Positions 43,517-56,612 of a stretch of DNA of 64,000 bases are shown here, piece by piece. The stretch is from Diphasiastrum complanatum. Lineage: Eukaryota; Streptophyta; Lycopodiopsida; Lycopodiales; Lycopodiaceae. The translations under genes were made by a program, and so were the position numbers. Numbering within the stretch: position 1 is the stretch's first letter; each line of letters opens with the position of its first letter. The notes beneath the pieces were generated by a model. The model did not search any database. It worked only from the letters and a program-made list of their open reading frames with translations, and had not been told where the DNA came from. The stretch spans positions 58,579,579 through 58,643,578 of the forward strand of contig CM055101.1 in the NCBI GenBank assembly GCA_029204225.1, read 5' to 3'.

Positions 43517-46500
43517 CTATGAAGATTTGAACATTGATCTTGATATAACTCCAAGATTAGATCTATGCTTGATGAAAGCACTTTTGCTCAAAGGCTTGGT
43601 GAGTAGACCGGCAATACAAGAGGACGTGTTGACATGCTCCAAATAGATTTTTCCTCCAATAAGCTTTTCTCTCACAAAATGGTGTGCCACTTCTATGTGC
43701 TTGCTTCTTGCATGAAATATGGGATTATTGGCAAGAGCTTGGGCCGAGATGTTATCACACTTGATCATTGGTTTCTGCACACAAAAACTTAGATCGGACC
43801 TAGTAATGGTAAGCCAAATCAAGGAGCCTACAAGACTCCTAAAAAGTGTGATGTCTTCAAAGGATCTTTCATCACCTTTATTAGGATCTTTTACAATTTG
43901 CTCCATTGGAGTATCTATGCTCTTAGAATTTTCCATATGGAATTTTCCACATAGAGTGAGCATATCTAGATTGGCATATAAAGACATGATTTTCATAAAA
44001 ACCAATTTCTAGGCCTAGGATGTAATGTATCTCTCCTAGATCTTGCATTTTAAACTCACATCCAAGTGCTAGCTTAGTTTCATCAACTAGCTTGATACAA
44101 CTTCCACAAAGAATAATGTCATCAACATAAATTAGAAGAATGACAATATTGCTATCAACAAACTTTAGATACATGGAAGGATCATAGTCACTAAGAGTAA
44201 ATCCTAGTGAGATAAGAAAAGAATTAAGTCTTGAATACCATGATCTTGGTGCTTGCTTGAGTCCATAAAGACTTTTGAAGAGCAAGCACACTTTGGACTC
44301 ATCCTTGATGAATCCTTGAGGTTGTTCCATATAGATCTCCTCCTCAAGATAACCATTTAGAAAAGCATTGGATACATCTAATTGGAACACCTTCCACTTG
44401 AAGAAACAAGCAAGAGAAATAAGAATTCTTATTGTCACCATCTTTGCAACGGGTGCAAAGGTCTCCTCATAATCAAGGCCATGGATTTGAGCAACTCCTT
44501 TGGCACATAATCTTGCTTTATGCTTGTTGATGGTGCCATCATAATTGAACTTGATCCGAAATACCCACTTGCAACCAATCACATGCTTGTTGGATGGAGG
44601 ATCCACAAGCTCCCAAGTATTGTTGGTGATCAATGCATCATACTCTTGCTTCATGGCATCATACCACTCCTTGGTATTGAGTGCCTCTTGTACATTCTTT
44701 GGCTCTTCATGAGAGACATAAAAAACATAATTAGTGGAATCAAGATCCACTCGTTTTCCTTTTTCAACATATGAGAGCCACTTAGGCTCAGATCTATCTC
44801 TCATGGATCTTCTTGGTGAGAAAATCCGAGGAGAGTCTCCTTCAAATCTTGACCCCATCACATCATGATTGTCTTCAAAATCAATAATTGGTGATGCATC
44901 CATAGATCTCGGCCTCTTCAAAAGATGAGTGTTGATCTTCATGAAAGACAACATCTCTACTTTCAATAACTTGAGAAGTAGAGAGTATAAAGACTCTATA
45001 GGCCTTCTTGGTGGATGAGTATCCAACCATGATCCATTTGCATGCACTAGGATCTTCTTTCTTCCTTGTTTCCAAGGGAATATGGACAAAGCATAAGCAT
45101 CCAAAAACTCTAAGGTGATCAACCTTAGGCTTCTTCAAATATAAGATTTCATATGGTGACTTTCCTCCAAGAGCTATATGTGGGAGCCTATTGCAAAGAT
45201 AATTTGCACAATCAATGGCTTCTCCCCAAAAATCTTTGGGCAAAGATGCCTCAATTCTCATAGATTTTGCACATTCACATAGAGATCTATTCTTTCTCTC
45301 GGCCACTCCATTTTGAGATGGAGAGTAGGCACAAGAGAACTCTCTTTTAATGCCTTCAAGCTCACAAAAATCTTGAAATTTATTGGAGATATATTTACCA
45401 CCTCCATCACTTCTAAGAGCTTTAATCTTGAATGAGAATTGCTTCTCTACATAAGCTTTGAAAATAAGGAAATGATCAAACACCATAGATTTAGAAGCAA
45501 GAAGATATATCCAAGTGAATCTTGTGTAATCAACAATGAAAGTAACAAAACAAGTGGCTCCTCCCTTGCTTGTAGTTGATGAGAAATGCACATCTGAGTG
45601 GATTAACTCCAAAGGATGATTGCTTTTGATATAAGATCTTGTAAATGGCTTTTTGTGAGATTTATCAATAGCACAAGCCTCAAAGGCTTGATTTTCTTGG
45701 AGAATGACTTTGGCAAGCCAATAGCTTTGGACTCTTTGATCATAGAGAGCATGGATTTGTAGTTGGGATGTCCCAACCTCCTATGCCATAATTCCTCCAT
45801 AGAGAGCTTGTTCACAAGAGCAACATTAGAAGCATTCACATACTCATTTGGATCTAGTTTATAGATGCCTCCAAATCTAGATCCTAATGCAAGTATCTCA
45901 TCATTCTTCTTGATAGTGCAAGTATCAACATTGAATTTTACATCAAGGCCATTATCAAGCAATTGGCCAACACTAATAAGGTTCTTAGTAAGCTTAGGTA
46001 CATAAAGAACTTTAGAGAGAGAAAGAACTTTAGAGGATGCAAGCTTCAAGGGAATGTTCCCTATGCCTTCAAAAGGACATTCAAAATCATTTGTTGTGTA
46101 TATTGATTTCTTGACTCCATCATAAGGTGCAATAGAAGAGAAAGAGTCCTTGGAGCTACACATATGTGAAGAGGCTCCACTAACAATATACCATAGGCCG
46201 TCTTTCTTGAAAGGAGTAGATGAGAAACTAGAGACCATAAGAGATCCCTCTCCATCACTTGCAAAAGTTTCTTCCTTCTCATTGGTAATGTTGGCTTGCT
46301 TGAGTTGATTCTTCTTCTTGAAGCAATTGGTGGCATAATGGCCTTTCTTGCCACAATAAAAGCACTTGATCTTCTTCTTCTTGAGCTTGGATGATGAAGC
46401 ATTAGAGGAATCATCTTCCTCCTCATCTTTGTCTTTGGATTTGACCTTGTCCTTGCTTGAGGATTGTTGATGTGGAGAGAGGGAAGATGAAAAAGTAGGG

Positions 46501-46609
46501 TAAGTGGGAATAAATGTTTCGAAAAAATTAAAAGCAGAGTAGGAGGAGGGGTTAAAAGTGGGAGGGGGTCAGGGAAAAGTCCTGGAAGCAGCATCAGCTC
46601 TCTGGCCAC
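43517..46609 (-). pseudogene. Copia gag-pol relic, 5' truncated
   Basis: Read right to left. A Gag tail with zinc-knuckle remnants (CFYCGKKGHYATNCF type, split over two frames near 46370-46310). Protease remnant near 46190 (the DSGA Asp-Ser is degraded, ..IVSGASSHMCSS). Pre-integrase (LWHRRLGHPNYKS). Integrase with IHSDVHF, RSDGGGKY and GVAERKNR; the GGGKY is altered from the usual GGEY. RT with DVSNAFLNG and YVDD intact (44122-44111 region). RNase H has lost its middle: DLSFCV joins directly to KPMIKCDNISAQA. Frameshifts lie near 45600, 45100 and 43960. It is the same broad lineage as the complete element at 33.4-39.9 kb. No LTRs were found. Confidence 0.9.
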
Positions 46610-48172
46610 CCGATCCCGAGCTACCGTCTAATGGTACTGTCCTTGGGGACTTGATGAGTCAAGGTACTGTCCTTGAGGTGTAAGCACGGTCAGTTCTCGC
46701 GGTTCGGGCCTGGCATTGTCTGCACGTAGGACGGATGAGACAAAGTGCTGCCTAGGTAGGTGAAAGCACGGTCTGCACCTTGTGGGGTGCGGGGCGACAT
46801 ATTCGAACTGTATGGGTTAACCATTTGTACAGAGATGTTGCTCGAATTCAGGTGTAAAGCATGGGTGGTTAGCTACCGGTGTGGGATAGCTGCCGATCGT
46901 TTAGCTATAAGGGCTATCGACCAAAAAGTGATGGGGCGTGACTGAGGCAATGTGCTGCTTAATGGTGAAAGCACGGATAGTTGGAGGGGTGTCCTATGTG
47001 GGCTGATTCTGTGATCGATTTGTATGGGCGCAGCCAGGCAAAGGTTCGTTGGCAGGACCATCTCAAAGGGGGACCTTGTCTTTGTTACTTGTTAATAAAC
47101 ATGTCTGAGTGTCTTACTTGTATGTATTCATGGTGAGTCTTAGTACTTGTGCTTTGCCTGGTTTGCATGATTGCTTGTGATACAAGGAACTGATGGCTCG
47201 AGAAGGAACCTTTTTTTTGAAGGCTGATACCATCAAACAAAGAGGACTACAGAATCTATGGGGCGGATTTGCAGTTCAAGTACTTGCACATAAACGGCAA
47301 CGAAATGACTCAATGTTTGCAAAGGATGGATGGCTAGCCTGTTTCTTAGGTTAGTTTCATTTGCGACAATGCCCACCAAGACGCAAGCAGGAAATCAAAA
47401 GTTGGAAAGGGCAATTTCAGGGGAGATCTTCTATGGAGCAGTTGGTCTTCATTTTGGGACGGCCACCTTCGGAACTGAAACTCACTAAGCATGGGTGATA
47501 TCCAGTATCAGTTGGGTTTTTCCTCAAAGGGGAAAGACTAGGATCCTCTTCAGAGATTGGAAACAAGTTGGATCGAGCCATAATCCTAGCAGATGGGAAA
47601 GTGTTGGAAAGGCTTTTTGTCCAAAGAACTCTACTCTAAGTCCAATCAACTGATTTTATAAGTGGAGGGGAACTACCACACACACCTCTCTCTTGGGACA
47701 AATTTTGAATGAAAGTTGATCAAAACGGGGGCAAATTCAAGGTGACCTAGCCATATTCACACGAGGAGACTGGTGAACTTTGGGCCTAATAAGTTGACAA
47801 GTTTTTGTTGTGGAAAGGAAAGCTTGTTATAGGCTTTCTCTGGACCAGTAGAAGTTCTTATGAAAAAGGTGTATCTCCAAGGATGTTTGTATGTCTGAGA
47901 TACCAGTCAGACAGAAATGAGGTGGCTAAAAGTGTGAGAATCATTTCATATGGTGTAGCCTATCATTTGTGGATCTAGAGCATCCATGACCCATGATTAT
48001 TTATAGGAAAAAGAAAAATGCATAGAAAGTACATAAGGATTGGTATAAAGTATAAACAAGAAACGTGATTGAAAATAGATATGCAAAACGAGAATTACAA
48101 GCAAGAAAATAAGAAGATAAAAAAGAATAAAAAATGTAAAATATATACTAGTGAAAAGATGTTTAAATGGGG
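46610..48172. other. Non-coding, short internal repeats, probable retroelement debris
   Basis: GGTACTGTCCTTG occurs twice (46632 and 46663 regions) and GTGAAAGCACGG twice, with a related AAGCACGGTC (46680-46985). No coding frame or LTR ends are recognised. It may be the 3' non-coding part of the gypsy relic to its right. Confidence 0.35.
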
Positions 48173-49910
48173 TCAACAAAAAACAACTCTTTGAAATACC
48201 GCCATAGACGACCCTTCAGCTCCTGCCATTTTCTCTAATATTTGGGTCGTTAAAGACAAGGGAAAATGGTCTTTCTTCATAACCGCATTAAGGTTTTTGA
48301 GATCGACACAAATACGAAGCTTGCCGTTTTTTCTGGGTACAACCACAATGGGTGATACCCAATCAGTATGGTGAACTTCATAAATGAAGCCAACATCCAG
48401 CAATTTCTTAATATCTTCGTCGATCCTCTCATGATAGACAGGGTTAGTTCGGTAAGATTTAGCCCTAATAGGCTTATCATTGTCTTGTAAAAGAATCCTA
48501 TGGACGACTATTTCAGGTGGGATTCCTTTCTTTTTTGTATAATTCCATGCATATACATCCCTGTATTTGTGGAGTAATGTTTCCAGATCAGAAAGTTGGG
48601 TTGATGACAAATGTGCACCAACATGAACTATTCGATCTATCTCCTTGTCAGGATCTTTAAGGTTTAGTGGAATTGTTTTAGCAGGTCCTTCAAAGGAGTT
48701 GGAACTTGGTGTAGGTTTCCGATGTGGCTGTGGTAACTGGATAACAATGTCATCCATTGTGAAATCTTTGAACTTCTGTGGAAGATCAAAAGTTGGGTCG
48801 ACAAAATTTTCGGAAACTTTGGGAATCATTTGAGTTGATTCTCTACCGGATGTGAAAGCTTGGTCAGATTTTTTGAGTTCTGTCTCCTTAGACAAGGGCT
48901 TTATCGGCTGTTTAAGCTTCTCACGCATTTTTTTTTTACGCTCGGTTAATTTTGTACCAATAATTTTATTATGTTGTAACCAAGGTTTTTGTGGTTTTTG
49001 AGTGGGTGGTGTTGTTGCCTCATTGATCATGTCTTCATCGAATGTATGCCAGACTTCATCGGGATACATGTCCCATGTATACACGTTGGATTTGGGTCTA
49101 TACGCTTGTCTGTTGGGTACCTTGGATGTCAGTTGGACGTGAGCCAATGAACCTGGTGCCTTGATCTCCTTAGGAATTGATTTGGGCGGATAAGATTGTG
49201 CATTTAGATAAAGGAGTACATGTTCATCCGTCATTTCTACATTATCCATGGAAAGAATACTTTCTTCTGAAACATGGGCGGTAGAGACACTAGGTTCTCC
49301 TAGGCACCAAGCTATAGGAATCGGGTCAATCATCATAAGTGTGATGATGGGTGTGTCAATGTCTGTAGAAGATGGGAGAATATCCACATCTTTTGCAGTC
49401 GTTTCGATACGACATCGATTGGAATCAGCACAGTCCACATTGGCTAGTGCGTGACCCCAATTGATTATGTCTGTGGATCTCGTATAGTGGCTTTTTGGTT
49501 GGATCGTGACACTATTTGATTCGTCATATGTTGTGGATGACCAATCATCATATGCCTTGGCGGGCTTGACATGGCCTGTTGAGTCAACCGTGACTCGTTT
49601 ATCGTGGTTGCCAAAGGTAATTTTGCTATGCTTCCAATCTTGGACAACACCTGCCATTTGGAGCCAGGGTGTACCAAGAAGGAGTTTATATGTATTGGTA
49701 TTTTCTAGTAAATCTAAGATGACACAATCTATCACAAATTTGACACCTGCTATGTGAACTTTTATATTTGATAGATGACCAGCAGGGTCAGTAACTCGTT
49801 GATTAGCCATGCAAAGTTTATATCGTGATTGATCGAGGGTATGGAAGCCCGTGACATTGCCAAGGACAAAGCCATTATATTTACGCCTGGTCCACTATCT
49901 ATGATAGCAG
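48173..49910 (-). pseudogene. Ty3/gypsy protease-RT fragment
   Basis: A 545-codon minus frame, preceded in another frame by a retropepsin start (AIIDSGPGVNIMAL). It holds the rest of the protease (YKLLLGTPWLQM), a long spacer, then the RT N-terminus: LLHKYRDVYAWNY, YRTNPVYHERIDEDIKKLLD, WVSPIVVVPRKNGKLRICVDLKNLN. It is cut near 48200 before the RT core (no YVDD). Its upstream side is interrupted at 49911 by the LTR of a plus-strand element, whose insertion is therefore younger. RNase H and integrase were not seen. Assignment to gypsy is firm. Confidence 0.9.
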
Positions 49911-50650
49911 TGTAGGCTGATATTCCAAGGAATATTCTAGCCATCTGCGGAACATCTTCAAAAATACAAGATAGGATTTAAACGTAGAACTTGCCCAGCA
50001 AGTTTAGGCTTTTATGGTATCCGTACTAGCTTAAGTTATTTAGTTCTAAGTTTAAATTGCCATGGGCACTGCACATAGATATGTAATTTCAAGTTATGTA
50101 AAAGTTAGTCACAAAGGCCTATTGGGGGTTTGTCCCATTGCACCAGTGTGATTCAAAGTTAAGTTAGTCTATGTGACTTACTTGTCCCACAGTGCATTTC
50201 TATAAGTGACCACCACTCCAAGTATAAATAGGAGTAGAAGAGTCCATTTTCGAGAAGAACCTCATTTGCAATATAGGCCTATCTTTCTCTTTGAGTGTTT
50301 TCCCTTGTGTGGTTTCATGTACTGTGTTACTTCACATTGTATTGTATATTATTCATCTGGCAATAAGTTAAGTTAATCTAGGCCCTCCATTCTCTAGTAG
50401 GGTAAGCCTTAGAGGATGAGATTTTGTTTAGGGTTTTATCTTTTAGTTTAAGCCGTCATTTGTTAGAAACCAAGGAGAGAAAAGAGAAAAGAGTGGATCT
50501 TACCCTCAGAATACTCACCTTGTGCTCATAATGCTCTTCCCATCCTCTTGCTCAAGCTAGTTGGAGAAGTCATAGCGTAGACAAGTTGGGAGACTGCCAT
50601 AGTCATGCTAGATGGAGCCATAGCCAACGGAGAATGTTGGATAGCTAACA
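49911..50650 (+). repeat. 5' LTR of the gypsy-like element (740 bp)
   Basis: TG..CA ends (TGTAGG..CTAACA). A TATA-like TATAAATAG at about 50224 is shared by the right LTR. The first 479 bp align with 56613-57089; the remaining 260 bp have no partner because the right copy is truncated. Confidence 0.75.
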
Positions 50651-50651
50651 T

Positions 50652-50664
50652 TGGTGTCGTTGCC
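50652..50664 (+). other. Gypsy-type primer-binding site
   Basis: TGGTGTCGTTGCC lies one base after the LTR end and resembles the TGGCGCCGTTGCC site of plant Tat/Athila-like gypsy elements. Confidence 0.6.
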
Positions 50665-51628
50665 ACTCTTCTTCACCATCTCTGCTTGTTCTCTAGCTTT
50701 TGTTTTTTGTTTTAAGCTATTTCTTGCTTTGTCTAGTTTAGTATTTCTTCATTTCTCGTTCTAGTACCCTTTGTAGCTTGTATCTCGCAGCTTAAGATCA
50801 GTAGTTCTTCAAGGGAGGGAATGGGCTCAACTTTTAAGTGCACCATTCTCACAATGGGTTTTACTTGTTTGTAGGTTGCAAGCAGGATATAGGTTGAAGG
50901 AGAGGCCCACCCAGCATCCTTTCATGCCCATCAGTCGCTGCCATCCGTCTACACCCATCTTGAGCTCAAGCAGAAACACTGAAATTCCTTATTCAGAACT
51001 GCACATGCTCACCAGTGCGTTGATAGAAGTCGTTATGAAATTTCATGCCTTGCGATTCAATGCTCCAAACTATTGAAAGATCAACATGAACCAATACTCA
51101 CAGAAGGTTGATAGATCAACGCTCATATTGCTGGAACTTGAATCCGTGAGGGATACTTATAAGCTTGAAGTGATCGACTGAAAATCATTTTCTTGAGAGA
51201 TATAAGTGACAATCGAAGTCAACTTTTATGTGGACATTTCACACTCAGAAGCATCTCAAAGGCAACGCTCAACCAGTAGTTAGACCAGTAGTGCGTATAG
51301 TTAGTAGCTCAGTAGCAGTCAGAAAATCCATAATGGTTCGCTTGAAAAACCTCTTTGCTGGTCTGCGCCATATTTTCTGAAACTATAGAAATCTGGGACA
51401 CATGATAAGTCCCTTACACAACCATCCTTCCACGCTCTTCTTGCACAGCCTCCCAGCCTAAATCCTGCTGTCCACGACCCTTCTTCATCAGCTTCTCCAT
51501 CATGTGCTGGCTAATCTAATGCGATTTGCAGCACCTCCTCACAACTATTTCTACAAACAATTGATTTGCACACAGTTGAAACTCTTGACCAACTGGACTG
51601 CAGTGGCGGTTAATTTCTTACTATTTTG

Positions 51629-51912
51629 TTTTCGTCCATGAGTCATTTTTTTTGCGCGCGTCATCTTCTGTGCGAGTCCTGTGAGTCGTCTGCTTCCGTC
51701 CACGAGTCAATTTTTTGAGCGAGTTATCTTCTGTGCGAGTCCTATGCGAGTCGTCAATTTCTGTCCACAAGTCATGTTTTTTGCGCGAGTCATCTTTTGT
51801 GCGAGTCATTAGTTTCCGTCCATGAGTCATTTTTTTTGCACGAGTCATCTTCTGTGTGAGTCCTGTGCGAGTCGTCCGTTTCCGTCCATGAGTCATTTTT
51901 TGTACGAGTCCC
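51629..51912. repeat. ~65-bp minisatellite (TGCGAGTC/TCCGTCCATGAGTC)
   Basis: About 4.5 copies of a unit with TTTCCGTCCATGAGTCATTT, GCGCGAGTCATCTT and GTGCGAGTCCTGTGCGAGTC; one copy lacks about 15 bp. It lies inside the leader of the gypsy-like element. The GTGCGAGTC motif recurs later (52196). Confidence 0.85.
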
Positions 51913-52019
51913 TAGTAATTTTCTTGCTCTGTGGTCCATTTTAGTTGACTAGGTCCGAAATAACTCACACAACTATACAAGTCATTCCCTGATTTTCGCA
52001 ACGACTTTTGTCAGCTACA

Positions 52020-53990
52020 AGAATCCTAGAGGAGGTGAGTAATTTCAAAAAAAAAAAAAAAAAAACCTCCCAAATAAGATAAGAAAACCTAGAACAAACT
52101 TGTAGAAATACTTTCAAGGTGCAAAATCTCTGATCTCTCCTAAAATAGGACTATCTAGTACTTGCATAGCCTGTATTTTGGCAAGATCTGGACTTGTGCG
52201 AGTCCCAGGCATGCATGCGAATTTTATCCTGAGAGGTTCATTTGTGATCACAACGAAGACCCATAATTTCAAGCACTTGAAACTTAGTAAAATCCTCTAA
52301 GATCAACATCATATGGTTCCACTCAGGAAACTCCAAGCTCTTGCAAATACACGTTGCACCTAGAATTGTATATATCCATCTTCCATTGCCGACAACCCTA
52401 TCATGATGAATATGTTTTGATAGCCTTAGGCACCTCTAGTAGGGAATGCCTTAGGAATGTCCTAGTAGGAAACCATAGATCCGTCATGATAAGTTTGCCA
52501 AATCTGTCAATATCAACATCCATCACCCATCACCTAAGTGCATAGAATCTCAACATAGAGAGCGCTTGTTTTGAAACAAGTTTGTCTGAGACAGTTGTTT
52601 TTCTTGTAAGGCGTTCAATGGTATGTTAAGAGCGTTTTGATGGCAAGGAGCAAATGGCCTGTCTTAATCTCAAGCTAACAAACGTTGAGTTTTCTGGGTG
52701 AACATTAGAGAAGACCCTTTAAGAATTCGTGCAAGATGTAGTTTATATTATCATAATATTATAGCACTAATACTTTTGACTTGCCATAACTTTTTAATTG
52801 TAGCTTAGAAGATGTCATCTAACATATCATTGGAAAGCCCTTGTTGAGCGCTTTTCAATGCACCAAACTCCGCTAAATTCGGACTTACCACTAAAAAGTT
52901 ATGCCATTTTTAGTGTGGAATCAAAATGTGGACTCAAAAAGTTACGTTACGTAGATTTCAAATTTGAGTGTTTTGATTGGTCCATGTGTAAGAAAAAATT
53001 GAGAAAAAATATAAAAAGAATCTTTACAAAGGGTCTCTTTTGGATTAAGAACTCCTCTAATGAGTTTTGTGTGCTGAGTTACTACTGACCGATGGGGATC
53101 AATCCATTGCCTTCAAATCTCGAGACCGCCGATGAAAGAGGCTTGTCCAAGTACTGCCACCCTCAAGTGGTAATACGAGAACAGGAGACTCTAGTGAGGC
53201 AAATGACAGTGGCATGTCAACAATGCCAAACATGTCAAACCAGGATCAGATTTCATTGGAATAACTCGAAAATATTATGAGACTCTATGTTATCACCAAT
53301 GGTAAGATACAGAGCAAAAATGGCTATTTTTGCATATTTCATCATGGTAAGTATTCGCATAGATTCGCGGCGAAAACTTTAACACATGTGCGAATACTCT
53401 ACTTACATATCTTGACCAAGAAATCGAAAAAGGCCCCCTTAAATCAAAATTGGCCTATGCGAATAGGTTGGAGGTACTTTTGCCCTAAGGACCAGAGGCT
53501 CTAGAAATATCAGGAAAGTTCAAAGAAGGTGAGAGAAACATAGCAACCTCCTCCAAATTATCTAACGATACAAATTCGTGATCTTTCTTCAAATAGTACT
53601 CGCATGGTACTCGTTTTGGCAAGCTTGGCCTTTGTGCGAATCTCTTCACTTGTGTGCAAATTCTCCAGAGCTAAAACTAGCAGAGTCATACCCCAATACC
53701 TCTCGAAAGATCAAAACTTGAAAACTTAGCATCATCAATCCAAGCATGAAAATGAGATCTCTCACTGCCAAAAGTAAAATAGTGAGATATCTTTATACTT
53801 AGGCTTGTACATATTCACAATTACCATCAACATCTTGGTCACATATTCCTACCTTGTCTAGTTGGGAGAAGCCTTAGGTATATTCAGTAGGGATTGCCTT
53901 GGATATAGCCTGGTAGGGAGCCATAGATAAGCAAGAGTAGGATATCACACTCATCATCCACCATCCATCACCTAAGTATTGATTTTCTGC
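52020..53990 (+). repeat. Diverged duplicated leader blocks
   Basis: The blocks 52020-52560 and 53520-53980 follow the same order: a GAGGTGAG start, a TTTTGGCAAG(A/C) segment, GCCTTAGG(C/T)A, TAGGGA(A/T)TGCCTT, GGTAGGGAGCCATAGAT, and CCATC(A)CCCATCACCTAAGT just before the gag ATG. This is an old internal duplication of the leader. Short ORFs in between are not supported. Confidence 0.6.
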
Positions 53991-53999
53991 CAGAGCACC

Positions 54000-54552
54000 A
54001 TGAGTGAGAAGTCAGATCAGCCTCCTCCCAAAGTGGACAGGAGAATTCCACGGATTGATGCACCAAATCTGATGGGGAAACCAACCCTGTACGATTTTTT
54101 CAAGACTTTGAAAACACTTGTACGTTCTACGGCGATACTTCTGAAGCTGAAAAGCTCAGACTATTCCCCATGATCCTACTTGGTGACGCAAATGAATGGT
54201 ATGTGAATAGTGAAAAGTCAGACGCAGCCATGTGGATTGCAGTCACGACGGCCTCAGCTCCTCATCAACATAGACCAACCAAGGCCAACCAAGGCCAATA
54301 GGCCCAGGTTTTCATCAACCTCGATCCTCTGGTTCTATGACCCATCCTACACCACTTTTACATTCTCAACCAGAGTCTTCTTATCCATGACCGATCGCTC
54401 CCCATCCAACACAACAATCTTTTGTAGAAAGTCGACATATTGCTACATCGTCTATCACACAAGTTGATTCCGACTACACAGACCCACCGATGTCCTATAT
54501 AGAAGATACCAATGTGCCTACTCATCAAGTTGATCCATTTGCACCTTACTAA
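54000..54552 (+). pseudogene. Gypsy gag remnant
   Basis: ATG 54000 opens MSEKSDQPPPKVDRRIPRID; a frameshift near 54105 moves the core into another frame (EAEKLRLFPMILLGDANEWY), the typical retrotransposon-gag helix and E-W signature. A Ser/Pro/Gln-rich tail runs to about 54552. No zinc knuckle is seen. With the frameshift it cannot make full Gag. Confidence 0.65.
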
Positions 54553-56601
54553 AATTAGTAGTATTCGATGTGTCTAGGCTTGTCTAGTCTTACTGATTTT
54601 TTTGTCATCCATGGATACATAGTTGCTTATGATCTTACATCATATCTAGCAATCACGTGAGGTCTATCTCAAACATCATTCATAGATAAGACCGAGAATG
54701 TACCACCTCAGATCTGTGTCTTCGTTACATCTTTATGACCAAGCAATTGATATCATACCCTGGAGCCAAGTTTTGAGCTATTGCTTGATGAATCATGAGT
54801 TTTGTGTCTAGATGATAACCCATACGTTTTATCTGAGTGAAAGTAATCTAAGACATAATTGTCTTATTACATGCTACGTAGATGTTATATGTTATCACTT
54901 GTTTTTTTTTTGTAACACTGTAGCTATGGCCTTATGCCAAGTTCGATACTGGATTGCAAGAGTTTGGTCTAAGAGTGTCATGCAAATCCTTCTATAGAGT
55001 TATCTGCTACAATTTTTCATTTTTTCTCTTATTTCAAGTTTTGTCCTGTCAACTATGTCATTTGTTGCTACATGTTTGTTTGTTCTATTGTTGTATGGTT
55101 GCATGTGTTTTCTTTTGCAGCAGCACTATAGGTGATATTTCATCAGCAATTTTATTCTACCTCTACAGTTGTAGTAACACATGAATTTTCATTGGGATAA
55201 ATCTCTACATCTTTACCAATGATTTCAACAACTTTCAATATGAACAAAAAGAGCAATCAAGGACTTCAACAAATGCTTAGTTTGGCAACAAAATGAGCAT
55301 CTTATCAGACTGCAACCATGATCTAGCAAAAGATCTATCTTCCCAACAAGATGGAATATCTGCAACAACACCACCACTGCCATTGGCAATTAGCAGTTGG
55401 TTTTACGTAAGCGCTACAATATCCACGCTTTTCCAATTGCCTCACCATGGCCATCAAATCATCAATAAAGTGGTAGCTTGTACCCGTGAAGGGCTCTCAA
55501 GTCACATCAAGGGCAAAATCTATGTGCAAATTGAGGCAGACGACCAGTGTTCCTACCAACGCCAACAACAATGCTTCATTGGAAAAATATACATTGAGCA
55601 GTGGTTGCCCATACTACCGATGTTGTACATCATCCATTCAATCATCTGCAAAGGCCACAAAAAGCACAAGTCATCAGCGAGCGACATCCCATAGGCCTAC
55701 GTAAACTGAAGAAATCTTAAGTCAATCAGAGATTGAAGCTATGAGCGCACAACCTCAATGACAAAGCTATTTTCAAAGACGAGCAATGATGACTCCGTGG
55801 AGAATTGTACAAAGAGCATTGGCTATATTATGGACAGATATGCAAATCCACACAAGACCCATCTCATTCCTTTTTTCCATCCATTCATTCTCTCATATTC
55901 CACCATATAATACATCTTGCAACTTCATCTCGCTTCCCCCATCCTTGTCTCAAGTCTTCATTCCTCCCCAATGGATCAATCTGCACTGCTCTAGTTTGTC
56001 AACTACAATATTTCGTGAAGCAGACAAATCTACGACATCTGCAGCATACCATTGATAAGGTTTGTGGCGCTTGAAACAACAAACTCAAGAATGTTAGAGG
56101 TTCTCAACAGTGATAATGAGCCATGTCTTAAAACAAAACAAAACAAAAAAAAAAAATGACACATTAACAGCTTCTTGATCATTCAAAAAAAAAAAAAACA
56201 AGGCCATACACGCCTCTATACATTTGCGACCGCTTGAAGAGTTCTTGAACTCTGTGAAGAATTCAAACAGCTGCAAGAATGGAAACCTCTGCTACCAAAA
56301 GTGCTTCAAAAGACAATAATGAGTAAAGTTTGATCCATCCAGCCCCCTTCACCACTTCCAAGATTTCAACACCCTCTATCACACCCACTCCATCTTCATC
56401 TCACTGCTGTTCAGTAACCCCTTGTGTGGCATTCACATCATGTCTCAAGAAATACTAAGCTCATGTACATCATCCGTTGAATCATTTGCTTGAGCAATTA
56501 AAAGTTCCACATCTACAAGCTGCACCGACTTTGACTCCTCCAGCACCATAAGGAGCGGGGTCTTAACATTGCACTTGGTGTGGGACCTCCAAGTTCTTAA
56601 C
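54553..56601. other. Internal DNA of the gypsy-like element without recognised genes
   Basis: No pol motifs in any frame. 55293-55694 and 55486-55704 are overlapping short ORFs without family features. The end (56560-56612) runs into the polypurine tract. Poly-A runs lie at 56147 and 56186. Confidence 0.5.
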
Positions 56602-56612
56602 GGAGGGGATAA

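Noticed and set aside
50876-53504. Several 60-90 codon ORFs inside the gypsy-like element
   Set aside because: They overlap minisatellite or duplicated leader DNA, lack gag/pol motifs and are in inconsistent frames.
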